Of a DNA stretch of 64,000 nt, positions 8,815 to 17,357 are shown one piece after another. Position 1 is the first letter of the stretch. Each line of letters begins with the position of its first letter. The notes beneath the pieces were generated by a model. It was not told the DNA's origin. It searched no databases and saw only the letters and a list, made by a program, of their open reading frames with translations. Source of the stretch: RPQJ01 sp963744735 (GTDB lineage: Bacteria > Pseudomonadota > Gammaproteobacteria > Steroidobacterales > Steroidobacteraceae); contig CAVUVH010000006.1 of NCBI GenBank assembly GCA_963744735.1, positions 1 through 64,000 of the forward strand, read 5' to 3'. The position numbers were made by a program, and so were the translations under genes.

Positions 8815-8957
8815 CGTCCCTATTTAGCCGGAACCAGCACCGTTGACCGGGTCAGCTGTGCGAGCAGATTGTCGAGCGCGACGTCGAGCTTGAGTGGCGA
8901 CGCCTGGCAGGTCATTGCGGCGCTCGTCGCGTGAGCACCCTCTCGCAGTTCTACGCG

Positions 8958-9726
8958 TCATCGAACGTCGCTGACGTCGCCCACCGTTTGCGCCAGGAAC
9001 GGCGTGTCCCTGAGCACGATGCCTTCGGCGCCGGCCCGCACGACCCTGCCATTGGCATCCACCAGTACCGCCGTGAGGTGCAGGACTTCGACCGGCTTGT
9101 CCTCGGCCGTCAGAAACTTCACCGGCTGGCGATAGCCCGTGCCAAGGGCCACTTCCTTGTTGAAGACTCCCGAATAGCCCTTCATGTACTGGCTCACGCC
9201 GAGCTGGATCGCGACGGCATAGGCGCGTCCCGACTCGCGCGACCAGCCCGCCGGCCTCGCTGCTGCCACTCCGGCGCCCGGGCGGTCGAGGTGCAGGACC
9301 ATCGGCGCGAAACGGTCGCCCGGCACCCGCTGGTCGCCGACGTCGAGCGGCGCGTACTCGCTTTCGGCACTGCCGACGTAGACACGTGGCGCGCCTGCGG
9401 AGCCGCTGGCGCTCGGGCACACCGCGAACGCAGCCCTGCCTGCGAGCCTGGACCCTCGCGTTGACTGCGCCGCGACGATCGGCTCGAGTTCGCGCGCCCG
9501 CCCGGCATACCCGAACGTATCCTCGAATTCTGGATCGATCGTCACCGGCAAGACGATGGCGCAGCTGCCCGGCGTGCGGCTGCGGCTGGGCGATCTCGAC
9601 GTAGTACGGCGCGTCGTCGAGCCGGTGGGTCTCGGCAACGGCCACGGCATCGAGCGACGCGCAGCCGGCAAGCGAGCCGCTCAGCCGCGGACGAACAGCG
9701 CCAGCGGACCGGCAAGATACTGGCAT
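8958..9726 (-). CDS. Putative lipoprotein of unknown function
   Basis: I do not recognise this family. About 256 residues can be pieced together. The start region has a lipobox (SLAGC) that would anchor the protein in a membrane, followed by a Tyr/Pro-rich segment. After one frame slip near 9575 come CAIVLPVTIDPEFEDTFGYA and later AYAVAIQLGVSQYMKGYSG. The signal peptide is poorly hydrophobic as written. Adding a C near 9675 and removing one near 9722 would give MQYLAGPLALFVRGLSGS, a normal lipoprotein signal, so two compensating errors are likely. The frame ends at TGA 8958. A further 45 plausible in-frame codons follow to a TAG at 8820 (see findings). It lies just downstream of cysS on the same strand. 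Confidence 0.55.
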
Positions 9727-9770
9727 CACGCGCCGCGCCGCACCTGCTGCGCAGGGTCTGCTCTGCATGT

Positions 9771-11284
9771 TCAGCCACGCCGCCAGAGCGTCTTGCCGCC
9801 CGGCATGGTCCTCGAGCACGATGCCGTTCGAAGCGAGCAGGTCGCGGATACGATCCGATTCCTTGAAGTTTTTCGCCTTGCGCGCCGCGGCGCGCTCTTC
9901 GATCAGGCGCTCGATGTCGGCGTCGGTGAGCGCCGGTCCGAGCGGTCGTCGCTGCGTGCATGCCGCCTCCCGACGCCCGCGGCCTGCTTCAGGGCGCGCT
10001 TGCGCAGGAACACTTCCGGATCCAGGCCAGCAGGCCCAGCCGCGCGCCGAGCGCCTTCAGCTCGGCCGCAAAGCCCGACGCCTTGCCGAGGTCGCCCGCC
10101 GCCTTCGCGGTGTTGATCTCGCGCGCCAGCGCCTGCAGTTCCGACACGGCGATCGGCGTGTTGAAGTCGTCGTCCATCGCGGCGACGAAGCGTTCGGTGG
10201 CGGAACTGCCCTCACCCGCGCTGCGCGCGACCTCTCCCGCGAGGCGGGAGAGGTAGACCCTCACCCGCCTGCGGCGCGACCTCTCCCGCAAGCGGGAGAG
10301 GTACGCCCGCGCAGCGCGAGGTACAGCCGCTCGAGCGCGGCATCCGCCTGCGCCAGGCTGTCCGGGCGTGTAGTTGATCGGCCCGCGGTACTGGCTGTTG
10401 ACGATGAAGTAGCGCACCACCTCGGGGTCGCGCACCCACTCCAGCACCTCGCGCACCGTGAAGAAGTTGCCGAGCGACTTCGACATCTTCTCGTCGTCGA
10501 CGCGCACGAAGCCGTTGTGCATCCAGACGTTGACGAACGGCGAGTCGCAGGCCGCGCAGGTCTGCGCGATCTCGTTCTCGTGATGCGGGAACTTCAGGTC
10601 CATCCCGCCGCCGTGGATGTCGAAATGCGGGCCGAGGATGTCGACCGACATCGCCGAGCACTCGATGTGCCAGCCGGGCCGTCCGGGCCCCCACGGCGAC
10701 TCCCAGGCGGGCTCGCCCGGCTTGGCCGCCTTCCACAGCACGAAGTCGAGCGGATCGCGCTTGGCCTCGTCCACCTCGATGCGCGCGCCGGCACGCAGGT
10801 CGGCCAGCCGCTTGCCCGACAGCCGCCCGTACGGCTCGAACTTCGCCACGGCGTAGTACACGTCGCCGTTGCCGGCGGCATAGGCATAGCCCTTGTCGAC
10901 CAGCGTCTGCACCATCGCCACGATCTGCGCCACGAACTCGGTCGCGCGCGGCTCGCGATCGCCCAGCCGCACGCCGAGCGCCGCGCAGTCTTCCTGGTAG
11001 GCCTGGATGAAGCGCTCCGTCAGCGCCTGCATCGGCTCGCCGTTGGCTTGCGCGCGCTGGATGATCTTGTCGTCGATGTCGGTGATGTTGCGGATGAACG
11101 TGACGTCGTAGCCGGACGCCTCGAGGTGACGCCGCACCACGTCGAACACGATCAGCATCCGCGCGTGGCCGAGGTGGCAGTAGTCGTAGACGGTGATGCC
11201 GCAGACGTACATGCGGACCTTGCCCGGCTCGAGCGGCTGGAAGGTCTCCTTGCGTCCGGTCAGCGAATTGTGAATCTGCAGCAT
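9771..11284 (-). CDS. cysS: Cysteinyl-tRNA synthetase CysS with an internal palindromic-repeat insert
   Basis: CysS charges tRNA-Cys. The HIGH-type motif CHLGHARM, the zinc/catalytic region WHIECSAMS and HHENEIAQ, and the KMSKS motif are all present. The start ATG is at 11284. Between INYTPDSLAQADAALERLYL and SSATERFVAAMDDDFNTP the gene carries about 97 extra bases made of two palindromic repeats, so it is some 30 codons longer than usual at what is normally a short variable loop. Frame slips are seen near 10368, within the repeat, near 10035, near 9970 and near 9800. The last one restores AGGKTLWRRG and a TGA at 9771. It follows gltX in the same direction. Confidence 0.88.
10209..10305. repeat. 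Two tandem REP-like palindromic units inside cysS
   Basis: Copy A (10209-10257) and copy B (10258-10305) both begin CCCTCACCCGC and contain a palindrome. A has CCTCTCCCGC-GAG-GCGGGAGAGG (10231-10253), and B has CCTCTCCCGC-AA-GCGGGAGAGG (10280-10301). Repeats built on CTCTCCCGC/GCGGGAGAG with a GGTGAGGG tail are common between genes in many high-GC proteobacteria; here they lie inside a coding sequence. The two copies differ by a few bases. Confidence 0.85.
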
Positions 11285-11305
11285 GATCCGTTGGGACGAT
11301 GTGGA

Positions 11306-11333
11306 AGGGATTAGGGATTAGGGATTAGGGATT
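11306..11333. repeat. Four perfect AGGGATT heptamers across the gltX stop codon
   Basis: AGGGATT is repeated four times without error at 11306-11333, in the gap between gltX and cysS. The gltX stop codon (TAA on the minus strand, 11325-11327) falls inside the array. Short arrays of this kind are known in intergenic DNA of Xanthomonas relatives; no function is evident. Confidence 0.9.
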
Positions 11334-12750
11334 TGCGGCCAGCGCGCGCGCGTGTTCCAGCCGGTGCCGCGCGCGCTCGCCGCCCATCAGGGCCACCAGC
11401 GGCGCGAGTTCCGGGCCGTGGGTGGCGCCGGTCAGGGCCGAGCGCAGCGGCATGAACAGTTTCGCGCCCTTGCAGCCGGTCGCCTCGGCAATCGCGCGCG
11501 TCCAGCCCTTGAAATCGGCGGCATGCGTGGCGACGAGTTCGCCGGCGCGCACGAAGAACTCCGGCCCGGCATCGGCGATCTGCGCCGCGGCCTCGGGCGA
11601 CAGCGGCACGGCGTCATGGCGTGACCACCGCGACCAGTTCATCGACATCGGCCGGGAACAGCACGTTGCCCTTCACGGCGGCGACAAAGGCCGCGCGGTC
11701 AGCACCCTGCCCCAGCGCGTCGAGACGTGACCCCAGCCAGCGGTCGATCTCGGCATCGGTCGAATGCATCACTGCCTCGCGCTGCCAGTGCCGCAGCTGC
11801 GCGGCATCGAAACGCGCGGCGGAGTGACTGGTGCGCGCCAGGTCGAAATGGGCCGGCAGCTGCGCCAGCGACAGCCAGTGGTCGTCGCCGCAGGAGTGCC
11901 CGAGACGCGCCAGGTAATTGCAGATCGCGCCCGGCAGGTAGCCCTGCGCGTGCAGGTCGGTCAGGCTCGCCGCCCCTTCGCGCTTGGACAGCGGACTGCC
12001 GTCGGGCGCGAGCACCAGCGGCAGGTGGCCGTAGTCGGGCCGCGGCATGCCGAGCGCCTCGAGCAGCAGCAGTTGTCGCGGCGTGTTGGCCAGGTGATCG
12101 TCGCCGCGCAGCACCAGCGTGATGCCCATCGCCGAATCGTCGATGGCATTGCCCAGGAAGAACGAAACGCTGCCGTCGGCACGCCGGATCACGAAGTCGC
12201 CGATGTCGTCGGTCAGGAACTTCTGCGGACCGTGGATGCGGTCGACGAACTCCACGGCGCGGTGGTCGGGCACGCGAAACCGCAGCGCGGGCGTCCTGCC
12301 CGCCGCGATCCGGCGCTGGACCTCTGCCGGCTCCAGTCCGGCGCAGGTGCGCGCATAGCGTGGCGGACGACCCGACGCGAGCTGCGCCTTGCGCGACAGC
12401 TGCAGCTCTTCCGGCGAGCAGAAGCACGGATAGGTCTGGCCCTGCGCCGCCAGGCGCTGCAGCGCTGTCTCGTAGACCGCCGCACGCTGGCTCTGCCGGT
12501 ACGGCCCGTGCGGGCCGCCGACGTCCGGGCCTTCGTCCCAATCGAGTCCCAGCCAGCGCAGCTCGCGCAGCTGCAGCTCGAGCAGCGCCTCCTGGCTGCG
12601 TTCGGCGTCGGTGTCCTCGACGCGCAGCACGAAGCGGCCGCCCGTGGCGCGCGCCGCCAGCCAGCTGAACAAGGCCGTGCGGGCATTGCCGAGGTGCAGC
12701 GCCCCGCTCGGACTGGGCGCAAAACGGGTGATGTGGCCGGGCGCAGGCAT
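11325..12750 (-). CDS. gltX: Glutamyl-tRNA synthetase GltX
   Basis: GltX charges tRNA-Glu in the cytoplasm. The opening HITRFAPSPSGALHLGNART holds the HIGH-type motif, FVLRVEDTDAERS follows, the zinc-region-like CFCSPEEL is present, and KMSKS appears as PLSKREGA. The ATG at 12750 gives about 475 residues, the usual length. One extra base near 11622 breaks the frame at ELVAVV; the anticodon-binding C-terminus then continues RHDAVPLSPEAAAQIADAG and ends ALAANP at 11325. Any longer upstream frame reads into the isomerase gene on the other strand and can be ignored. It is transcribed away from that isomerase gene. Confidence 0.92.
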
Positions 12751-12853
12751 GAACGCGCATCTTACCGGATACGCCCGTTCGGCTCCTGCGGGACGCTGGC
12801 CCGGGCGCGCCGGGACGCTTACCATCCGCGCTGTCCTTGCCCAGGGGTGCGCC

Positions 12854-13482
12854 ATGCGTCTGAAGAATCCTGCCTCGTTCCGCGTGCTCTGCGCGTGGCT
12901 GGCCGTCGCCATCGGTCCTGCCCGCGCCGTGCCCAGGCCCAGTCCTCCCTGCCGGTCGCGGCCACCGGCCCGGTGCAGGTGCGCATGACGACCACGCTCG
13001 GCGCGTTCACGGTCGAGGTCGACCCGGCGCGCGCGCCGCTCTCCGCCGCCAATTTCCTGCAGTACGTTCGCGACGGGCACTACGACGGCACGATCTTCCA
13101 CCGGGTGATCGGCAGCTTCGTCGTGCAGGGCGGCGGGCACCTGCCCGACGGCAGCGAGAAACCCACGCGCCCCGGCGTGCCGAACGAAAGCGGCAATGGC
13201 CTGAGCAACCGGCGCGGCACGGTCGCCATGGCGCGAATCGAGGCGCCGCACAGCGGCACGGCCCAGTTCTACATCAACGTCAACGACAACATCGCCCTCG
13301 ACCCGTCGCCCTCGCGCTGGGGCTACGCGGTGTTTGGCCGCGTGGTGTCGGGCATGGACGTGGTCGACAGGATCGCGAGCACGGCCACCGGCGCGCGCGG
13401 GCCGTTCGCCGAGGACACCCCGCTCGAGCCCATCCTGATCGAGAGCGCGACCGTGCTCGGTGACGCAGCCCCGGCCCGGTGA
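12854..13482 (+). CDS. ppiA: Periplasmic peptidyl-prolyl cis-trans isomerase, cyclophilin type
   Basis: This cyclophilin isomerises proline peptide bonds in exported proteins. The signal peptide MRLKNPASFRVLCAWLAVAI starts at the ATG at 12854. One base appears to be lost near 12936, after which the mature protein reads AQAQSSLPVAATGPVQVRM. The cyclophilin core follows: YDGTIFHRVIGSFVVQGGG and GTVAMARIEAPHSGTAQFYI, with the catalytic Arg and the Gln/Phe pair present. Total length is about 209 residues. The stop overlaps the GTG start of lpxH (GTGA), so the two are probably coupled. Confidence 0.9.
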
Positions 13483-14234
13483 GCGCCCTCCCCGACAGGA
13501 CCCTGCTGGTCTCGGATCTGCACCTCGATCCGTCGGCCCCCGGCATTGCCCGGCAGTTCACGCAGTTCCTGCGCGGACCGGCGCGCTCAGCCCGGGCGCT
13601 CTACATCCTCGGCGACCTGTTCGAGGTCTGGCTCGGCGACGACGACCCGGACCCGGCCGCGCGCAGCATCGTGATGGAGCTGCGCGCATTGACCGACGCC
13701 GGCGTGCGGCTCTACTTCATGCACGGCAACCGCGATTTCATGCTCGGCCAGCGCTTCGCCGCGGAAACGGGCGGCACGCTGCTCGCCGACGGCACGGTGG
13801 TCGATCTGCATGGCGAGCGGGTGCTGCTGCTGCACGGCGACGTGCTCTGCACCGCCGACACGAGCTACCAGCGGCTGCGCCGCTGGCTGCGCAATCCGCT
13901 GACGCTGTTCGTGCTGCGGCACCTGAGCCTGGACGCGCGGCGCCGGATCGGCCGCAGGCTGCGCGCCGGCAGCCAGATGCACGTCGGCACGACCGCGGCG
14001 GAGATCATGGACGTGACGCCGGCCGAGGTGGTCGCCGCCCTGCGGCGCGCGGGCGTGCAGACGATGGTGCACGGCCACACCCACCGGCCGGCCGTGCACC
14101 GGCTGGAAGTCGACGGCCGGCCGGCACGGCGCATCGTGCTCGGCGACTGGTACACGCAAGGCAGCGTGCTGGAGTGGCGGGACGATGGGATCGAGCTGCG
14201 CGCGCTGCCGCGCGCTGAAGGGGACAGGGGTTAG
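13479..14234 (+). CDS. lpxH: UDP-2,3-diacylglucosamine pyrophosphatase LpxH
   Basis: LpxH hydrolyses UDP-2,3-diacylglucosamine to lipid X, the fourth step of lipid A synthesis, as a membrane-associated metallophosphatase. The calcineurin-like metal motifs are in order: VSDLHLD, YILGDLFEVWLGDD, MHGNRDFMLG, LLLHGDVLCT and MVHGHTHRPAVH. The protein has 251 residues with a clean frame. The start GTG overlaps the ppiA stop. The final TAG (14232-14234) lies in a palindrome shared with the end of miaE. It shows the organism makes lipid A by the LpxH route. Confidence 0.95.
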   Translation: MSALPDRTLLVSDLHLDPSAPGIARQFTQFLRGPARSARALYILGDLFEVWLGDDDPDPAARSIVMELRALTDAGVRLYFMHGNRDFMLGQRFAAETGGTLLADGTVVDLHGERVLLLHGDVLCTADTSYQRLRRWLRNPLTLFVLRHLSLDARRRIGRRLRAGSQMHVGTTAAEIMDVTPAEVVAALRRAGVQTMVHGHTHRPAVHRLEVDGRPARRIVLGDWYTQGSVLEWRDDGIELRALPRAEGDRG

Positions 14235-14246
14235 GGCGCTAGCCCC
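14227..14246. terminator. Palindrome containing the stop codons of both lpxH and miaE
   Basis: GGGGTTAG-GGCG-CTAGCCCC forms an 8-bp stem with a 4-base loop. The convergent genes lpxH and miaE both end with TAG inside it, at 14232-14234 (plus) and 14239-14241 (minus). It could act as a two-way terminator, although no T-run of classical length follows on either strand. Confidence 0.45.
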
Positions 14247-14832
14247 TTTCCGGCGTGCCCGAATGGAAGCGGAACTCAGGGTCCGGCGCGACGGCCAGCT
14301 CGGCCTCGACCGCGGCCAGTGACGCGAGCCGCTCGCGGGCGCCCTCGCCCCGCTTCTCGGCCAGGCGCAGGTACAGCCCCGCGTGCCGCGACTCCGCGGC
14401 CGCCAGCGACTCGTAGAACGGCCCCAGCGGCGCGCCGAGCAGCGGGATCAGCCCGATGAAACGCTCGTGCGAGCGCGCCTCGATCAGGGCCCCGGTCAGC
14501 AGCAGGTCCATGCGCCGCCCAGGTTCGTCGCGGCGCAGCGCCTTGCGCAGGCCCTCGGCATAACGCGACGGACTCAGGCGCCGGAACGGCACGTCCAGCG
14601 CCAGCAGCTGCTGCTGCACCAGCTCGAAATGCCGCAGCTCCTCGCGCGCCAGCCGCGACATGCGGTCGGCCAGTTCGAAGTCCTCGGGGTACGCGAACAT
14701 GATCGACAGCGCGGTCGACGCCGCCTTCTTCTCGCAATTGGCATGATCGAGCAGCAGCTCCTGCCAGCGTTCGGCCGCCAGCGCAAACCAGCGCGGGTCG
14801 GTGCCTGACAACAGCGTGACGGGAACGGCCAC
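14239..14832 (-). CDS. miaE: tRNA-(ms2io6A37) hydroxylase MiaE
   Basis: MiaE is a ferritin-like diiron oxygenase that hydroxylates the isopentenyl group of ms2i6A37 in tRNAs reading UNN codons. Iron ligands are visible as four-helix-bundle motifs: DHANCEKKAAS, REELRHFELV, IEARSHERFIG and ESRHAGLYLRLAEK. The protein has 197 residues and an intact frame. The reaction needs oxygen, which fits an aerobic lifestyle. It follows the receiver-kinase gene on the same strand and meets lpxH tail to tail. MiaE is patchily distributed among gammaproteobacteria. Confidence 0.95.
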   Translation of the reverse strand: MAVPVTLLSGTDPRWFALAAERWQELLLDHANCEKKAASTALSIMFAYPEDFELADRMSRLAREELRHFELVQQQLLALDVPFRRLSPSRYAEGLRKALRRDEPGRRMDLLLTGALIEARSHERFIGLIPLLGAPLGPFYESLAAAESRHAGLYLRLAEKRGEGARERLASLAAVEAELAVAPDPEFRFHSGTPERG

Positions 14833-14841
14833 CGCGGTGCC

Positions 14842-16095
14842 TCAGGCGGCGGCGCTCTTCAGCGCCGCATCGATCGTCGCGACGATGTCGGCGGCGGAGG
14901 CGAAGCGGTCCGCCGGCTTCTTCGCCAGCAGGCCGTCGAGCAGCGGCTGCAGGTGCGACAGGCCGGCCGGCAGCCGCGGGATCGGGGAATTCGCGTGCAG
15001 GTAGATGACGGCGAGCGGCGTCTCGGCAAAGTACGGCTTCTCGCCGGTCAGCATCTCGTACAGCACGACGCCCAGGCTGTAGAGGTCGCTGCGCTCATCG
15101 AGCGGCAGGCCGTGTCCCTGCTCCGGGCTCATGTAGTGCGGCGTGCCGAAGATCGTGCCGACACCGGTGATGTCGCTCTCGAGCCGCAGCTGCCGGGCCA
15201 GGCCGAAGTCGATGAACGCGACCGTGCCGTCCTCGCGCAGCAGCAGGTTGCCCGGCTTGACGTCCCGGTGCAGCACGCCGATGTCATGCAGGGCGCCGAG
15301 CGCCGCCGCCATCTGCCGCACGTAGCCCAGCGCCGCGGCGGGCGTCAGCCGCTCGCGCATGCGCGAGCGCAGGTCGCCGCCGGGGAAGAATTCCATCGAC
15401 AGGAACAGGTGATCGTCGGCGACGCCGATGTCGTAGATGCGCGCGATGTTCGGGTGCGACAGGTGCGCGACGAGTTCGTACTCGCGCAGGAAGCGGTCGA
15501 AGGTCGTGCTGCCTTCGACCACGTCGGGCACCTGGCGGAAGATCTTCAGCACGCGCTGTGCGCCGCTGCGGACATCCTCGGCCAGGAACACGCTGGCCGA
15601 GCCGCCCACGGCCAGCCGCCGCGTGCAGCGGTAACCCCTGATCCGCACCGAGCCGAAGCGGTCCGGCGGCATGCGCTCCAGCGCCGCGCGCGAGGTGTCG
15701 GCCAGCACGTTGTGGCGCAGCGTGAGCGCTGCGCGCAGCGCGTCGCAGAGCTGCACGTGCTCGAAATCCGTCCGCGGCAGCACTTCGTGCACGCCGGCGG
15801 CGCGGGCGCGGCCGGCGGTCGCGGCATCGGCGTCGACCGGCAGCAGGTAGACGATCGGCGGAAACGCCGGGCGCTCGCGCAGGTCGTCGATCCACTCCAG
15901 CCCGCGCGCGCCCTGCACCTCGTGATCGAGCAGCACGACGTCGTAGGCGACGCCGGTGAAACCCGCTGGCAGCCGGCCGCGGGTCGCGGGCTCGTACTCG
16001 GCCGGCAGCGCGTCGCGCCACTCGAGCGTGACGTGATGCGCGAGCAGCTGCCGATAGTCGGCACGGTCGCTCACGATCAGGACACGCAGGCTCAT
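14842..16095 (-). CDS. Serine/threonine protein kinase with N-terminal receiver-like domain
   Basis: The protein has 417 residues. Residues about 1-125 look like a response-regulator receiver: RVLIVSDRADYRQLL, then YDVVLLDHEVQGARGLEWI with the likely phospho-acceptor Asp, and a late ARAAGVHEVLPRTD. Residues about 150-410 are an Hanks-type kinase: the Gly-loop LAVGGSASVFLAED, Lys in VLKIF, HRDVKPGNLLL, IDFGLA and GTPHYMSPEQ. No transmembrane segment is seen, so it is probably soluble. A receiver wired to a Ser/Thr kinase suggests crosstalk between two-component and Hanks signalling; partner and target are unknown. Its ATG overlaps the stop of the glycerate kinase gene (ATGA). Confidence 0.92.
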   Translation of the reverse strand: MSLRVLIVSDRADYRQLLAHHVTLEWRDALPAEYEPATRGRLPAGFTGVAYDVVLLDHEVQGARGLEWIDDLRERPAFPPIVYLLPVDADAATAGRARAAGVHEVLPRTDFEHVQLCDALRAALTLRHNVLADTSRAALERMPPDRFGSVRIRGYRCTRRLAVGGSASVFLAEDVRSGAQRVLKIFRQVPDVVEGSTTFDRFLREYELVAHLSHPNIARIYDIGVADDHLFLSMEFFPGGDLRSRMRERLTPAAALGYVRQMAAALGALHDIGVLHRDVKPGNLLLREDGTVAFIDFGLARQLRLESDITGVGTIFGTPHYMSPEQGHGLPLDERSDLYSLGVVLYEMLTGEKPYFAETPLAVIYLHANSPIPRLPAGLSHLQPLLDGLLAKKPADRFASAADIVATIDAALKSAAA

Positions 16096-17357
16096 CGGAC
16101 GGCTCCAGGGTTCAGCGCCAGCACCAGGTCGCCGACATTGGTCAGCGTGGCGCCAGTATGCAGCAGATCACCGGACGCCTCGAGCAAGCTACCGGAATCC
16201 GCTCGCGCGAGCGATACGCGGGGATCGAAGCCGCCGTCACGGGCGCGAGCGCAGGTGCCTGCGTCGACCACGGCACCCGCATCGGGCGAGGTGCCGTCGA
16301 TGCCGTCGGTGCCGGCCGCCAGCAGGCAGGCCCCCGCGACGCCGCAGCGCTCGAGTTCGATGGCGGCCGCCAGCGCCAGGTGCTGGTTGCGTCCGCCGCG
16401 TCCCGGCGTGGGCGGAAGTCGGACGGTCGATTCGCCGGCCCGCACGAACACGGTCCCGGCGGGCAGCCGCGCGAGTTCGCGCGCGAAGCGCCGGCCGAGC
16501 CTGGCGGCGTCGCCGGCATAACGCCTGCGCGCGACGCGCGCGGTGAGTCCCTGCGCCGTGGCAGCGGCCGCCGCCGCCGCGCAGGCCAGTCGCGCCGAGG
16601 CCACGATGCGGGTCGGGATGCGCCGCACCTCGTGCGTGGCCGAGCGGGTGCTGGCCGCGCGGGCGAAGACTGCGCGCAAATGGGCCGGCAACTCCGCGTC
16701 ACTCGCGGAGATGAGCCCGGGCCGCGGCGCGTGCAGCAGCCCCGAGCCGATCACCCGTGGATCGTCGCCCGGCACGTCCGAGACCAGCAGCGCGCACGCG
16801 CGGCGCGCCCCGGCGAGCTGCGCCAGGCCACCGCCCTTCAGGCGCGACAGCCTGCCGCGGAGGCCATTGACGGCCCCGATGGGCAGGCCCGACTGCAGCG
16901 CCCAGCGATTGAACTCCTGCAGCTCCGCCAGCGTGACGCCGGGTCGCGGCCACTCCAGCAGGCTCGAGGCGCCGCCGGAGACCAGGAACAGCAGCCGGGC
17001 CTGCGGTGGCAGCGAGCTCACGTAGTGCGCGACGCCTTCGCCGGCCGCGAGGCTGTGCTCGTCGGGCACCGGGTGGGCGGCAATCCAGGTCTGGAGGCCA
17101 TGCGCCCCGGCGGCGAAGCCCGCGGGCAGGTGCCCGGGCGGCACGACCAGGCAGCCACCCGCCACGCGCGCACCCAGCACGTCGACGGCGCCCTGCGCCA
17201 TCGCACCGGCGGCCTTGCCGACGGCGACCAGGTGCCAGGCTCCGTCCTGCAATGGCCGTCGTTCGAGTTCGCGGCGCACGGCGCGGCGCGCGTCGCTGGC
17301 CGCGAGCGCGGCGTCGAAACATCCCAGCAGGAGATCGCGGGGGCCCGCAGTCTTCAG
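16092..17357 (-). CDS. Glycerate 2-kinase, DUF4147/GckA type
   Basis: This family (MOFRL/DUF4147) phosphorylates glycerate to 2-phosphoglycerate. Visible are VAVGKAAGAMAQGA near the N-terminus, HPVPDEHSLAAGEGVAHYV, LFLVSGGASSLLEWPRPG, NGLRGRLSRLKGGGLAQ and the C-terminal GRNQHLALAAAIELE with AAGTDGIDGTSPDAGAVVD. The start is doubtful. The family-like sequence begins right behind purF and no ATG, GTG or TTG is in frame there. A CTG at 17357 overlaps the purF TGA (CTGA), mimicking the coupled starts seen elsewhere here, and may be a misread GTG. About 421 residues. The frame is otherwise clean. Confidence 0.85.
   Translation of the reverse strand: MKTAGPRDLLLGCFDAALAASDARRAVRRELERRPLQDGAWHLVAVGKAAGAMAQGAVDVLGARVAGGCLVVPPGHLPAGFAAGAHGLQTWIAAHPVPDEHSLAAGEGVAHYVSSLPPQARLLFLVSGGASSLLEWPRPGVTLAELQEFNRWALQSGLPIGAVNGLRGRLSRLKGGGLAQLAGARRACALLVSDVPGDDPRVIGSGLLHAPRPGLISASDAELPAHLRAVFARAASTRSATHEVRRIPTRIVASARLACAAAAAAATAQGLTARVARRRYAGDAARLGRRFARELARLPAGTVFVRAGESTVRLPPTPGRGGRNQHLALAAAIELERCGVAGACLLAAGTDGIDGTSPDAGAVVDAGTCARARDGGFDPRVSLARADSGSLLEASGDLLHTGATLTNVGDLVLALNPGAVR

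Noticed and set aside
10209..10305. A short CRISPR array
   Set aside because: There are only two imperfect units with no unique spacers between them and no cas genes nearby.
11306..11333. A telomere or integron-like end
   Set aside because: Only four heptamers lie between two ordinary genes; there is nothing to indicate a DNA end or recombination site.
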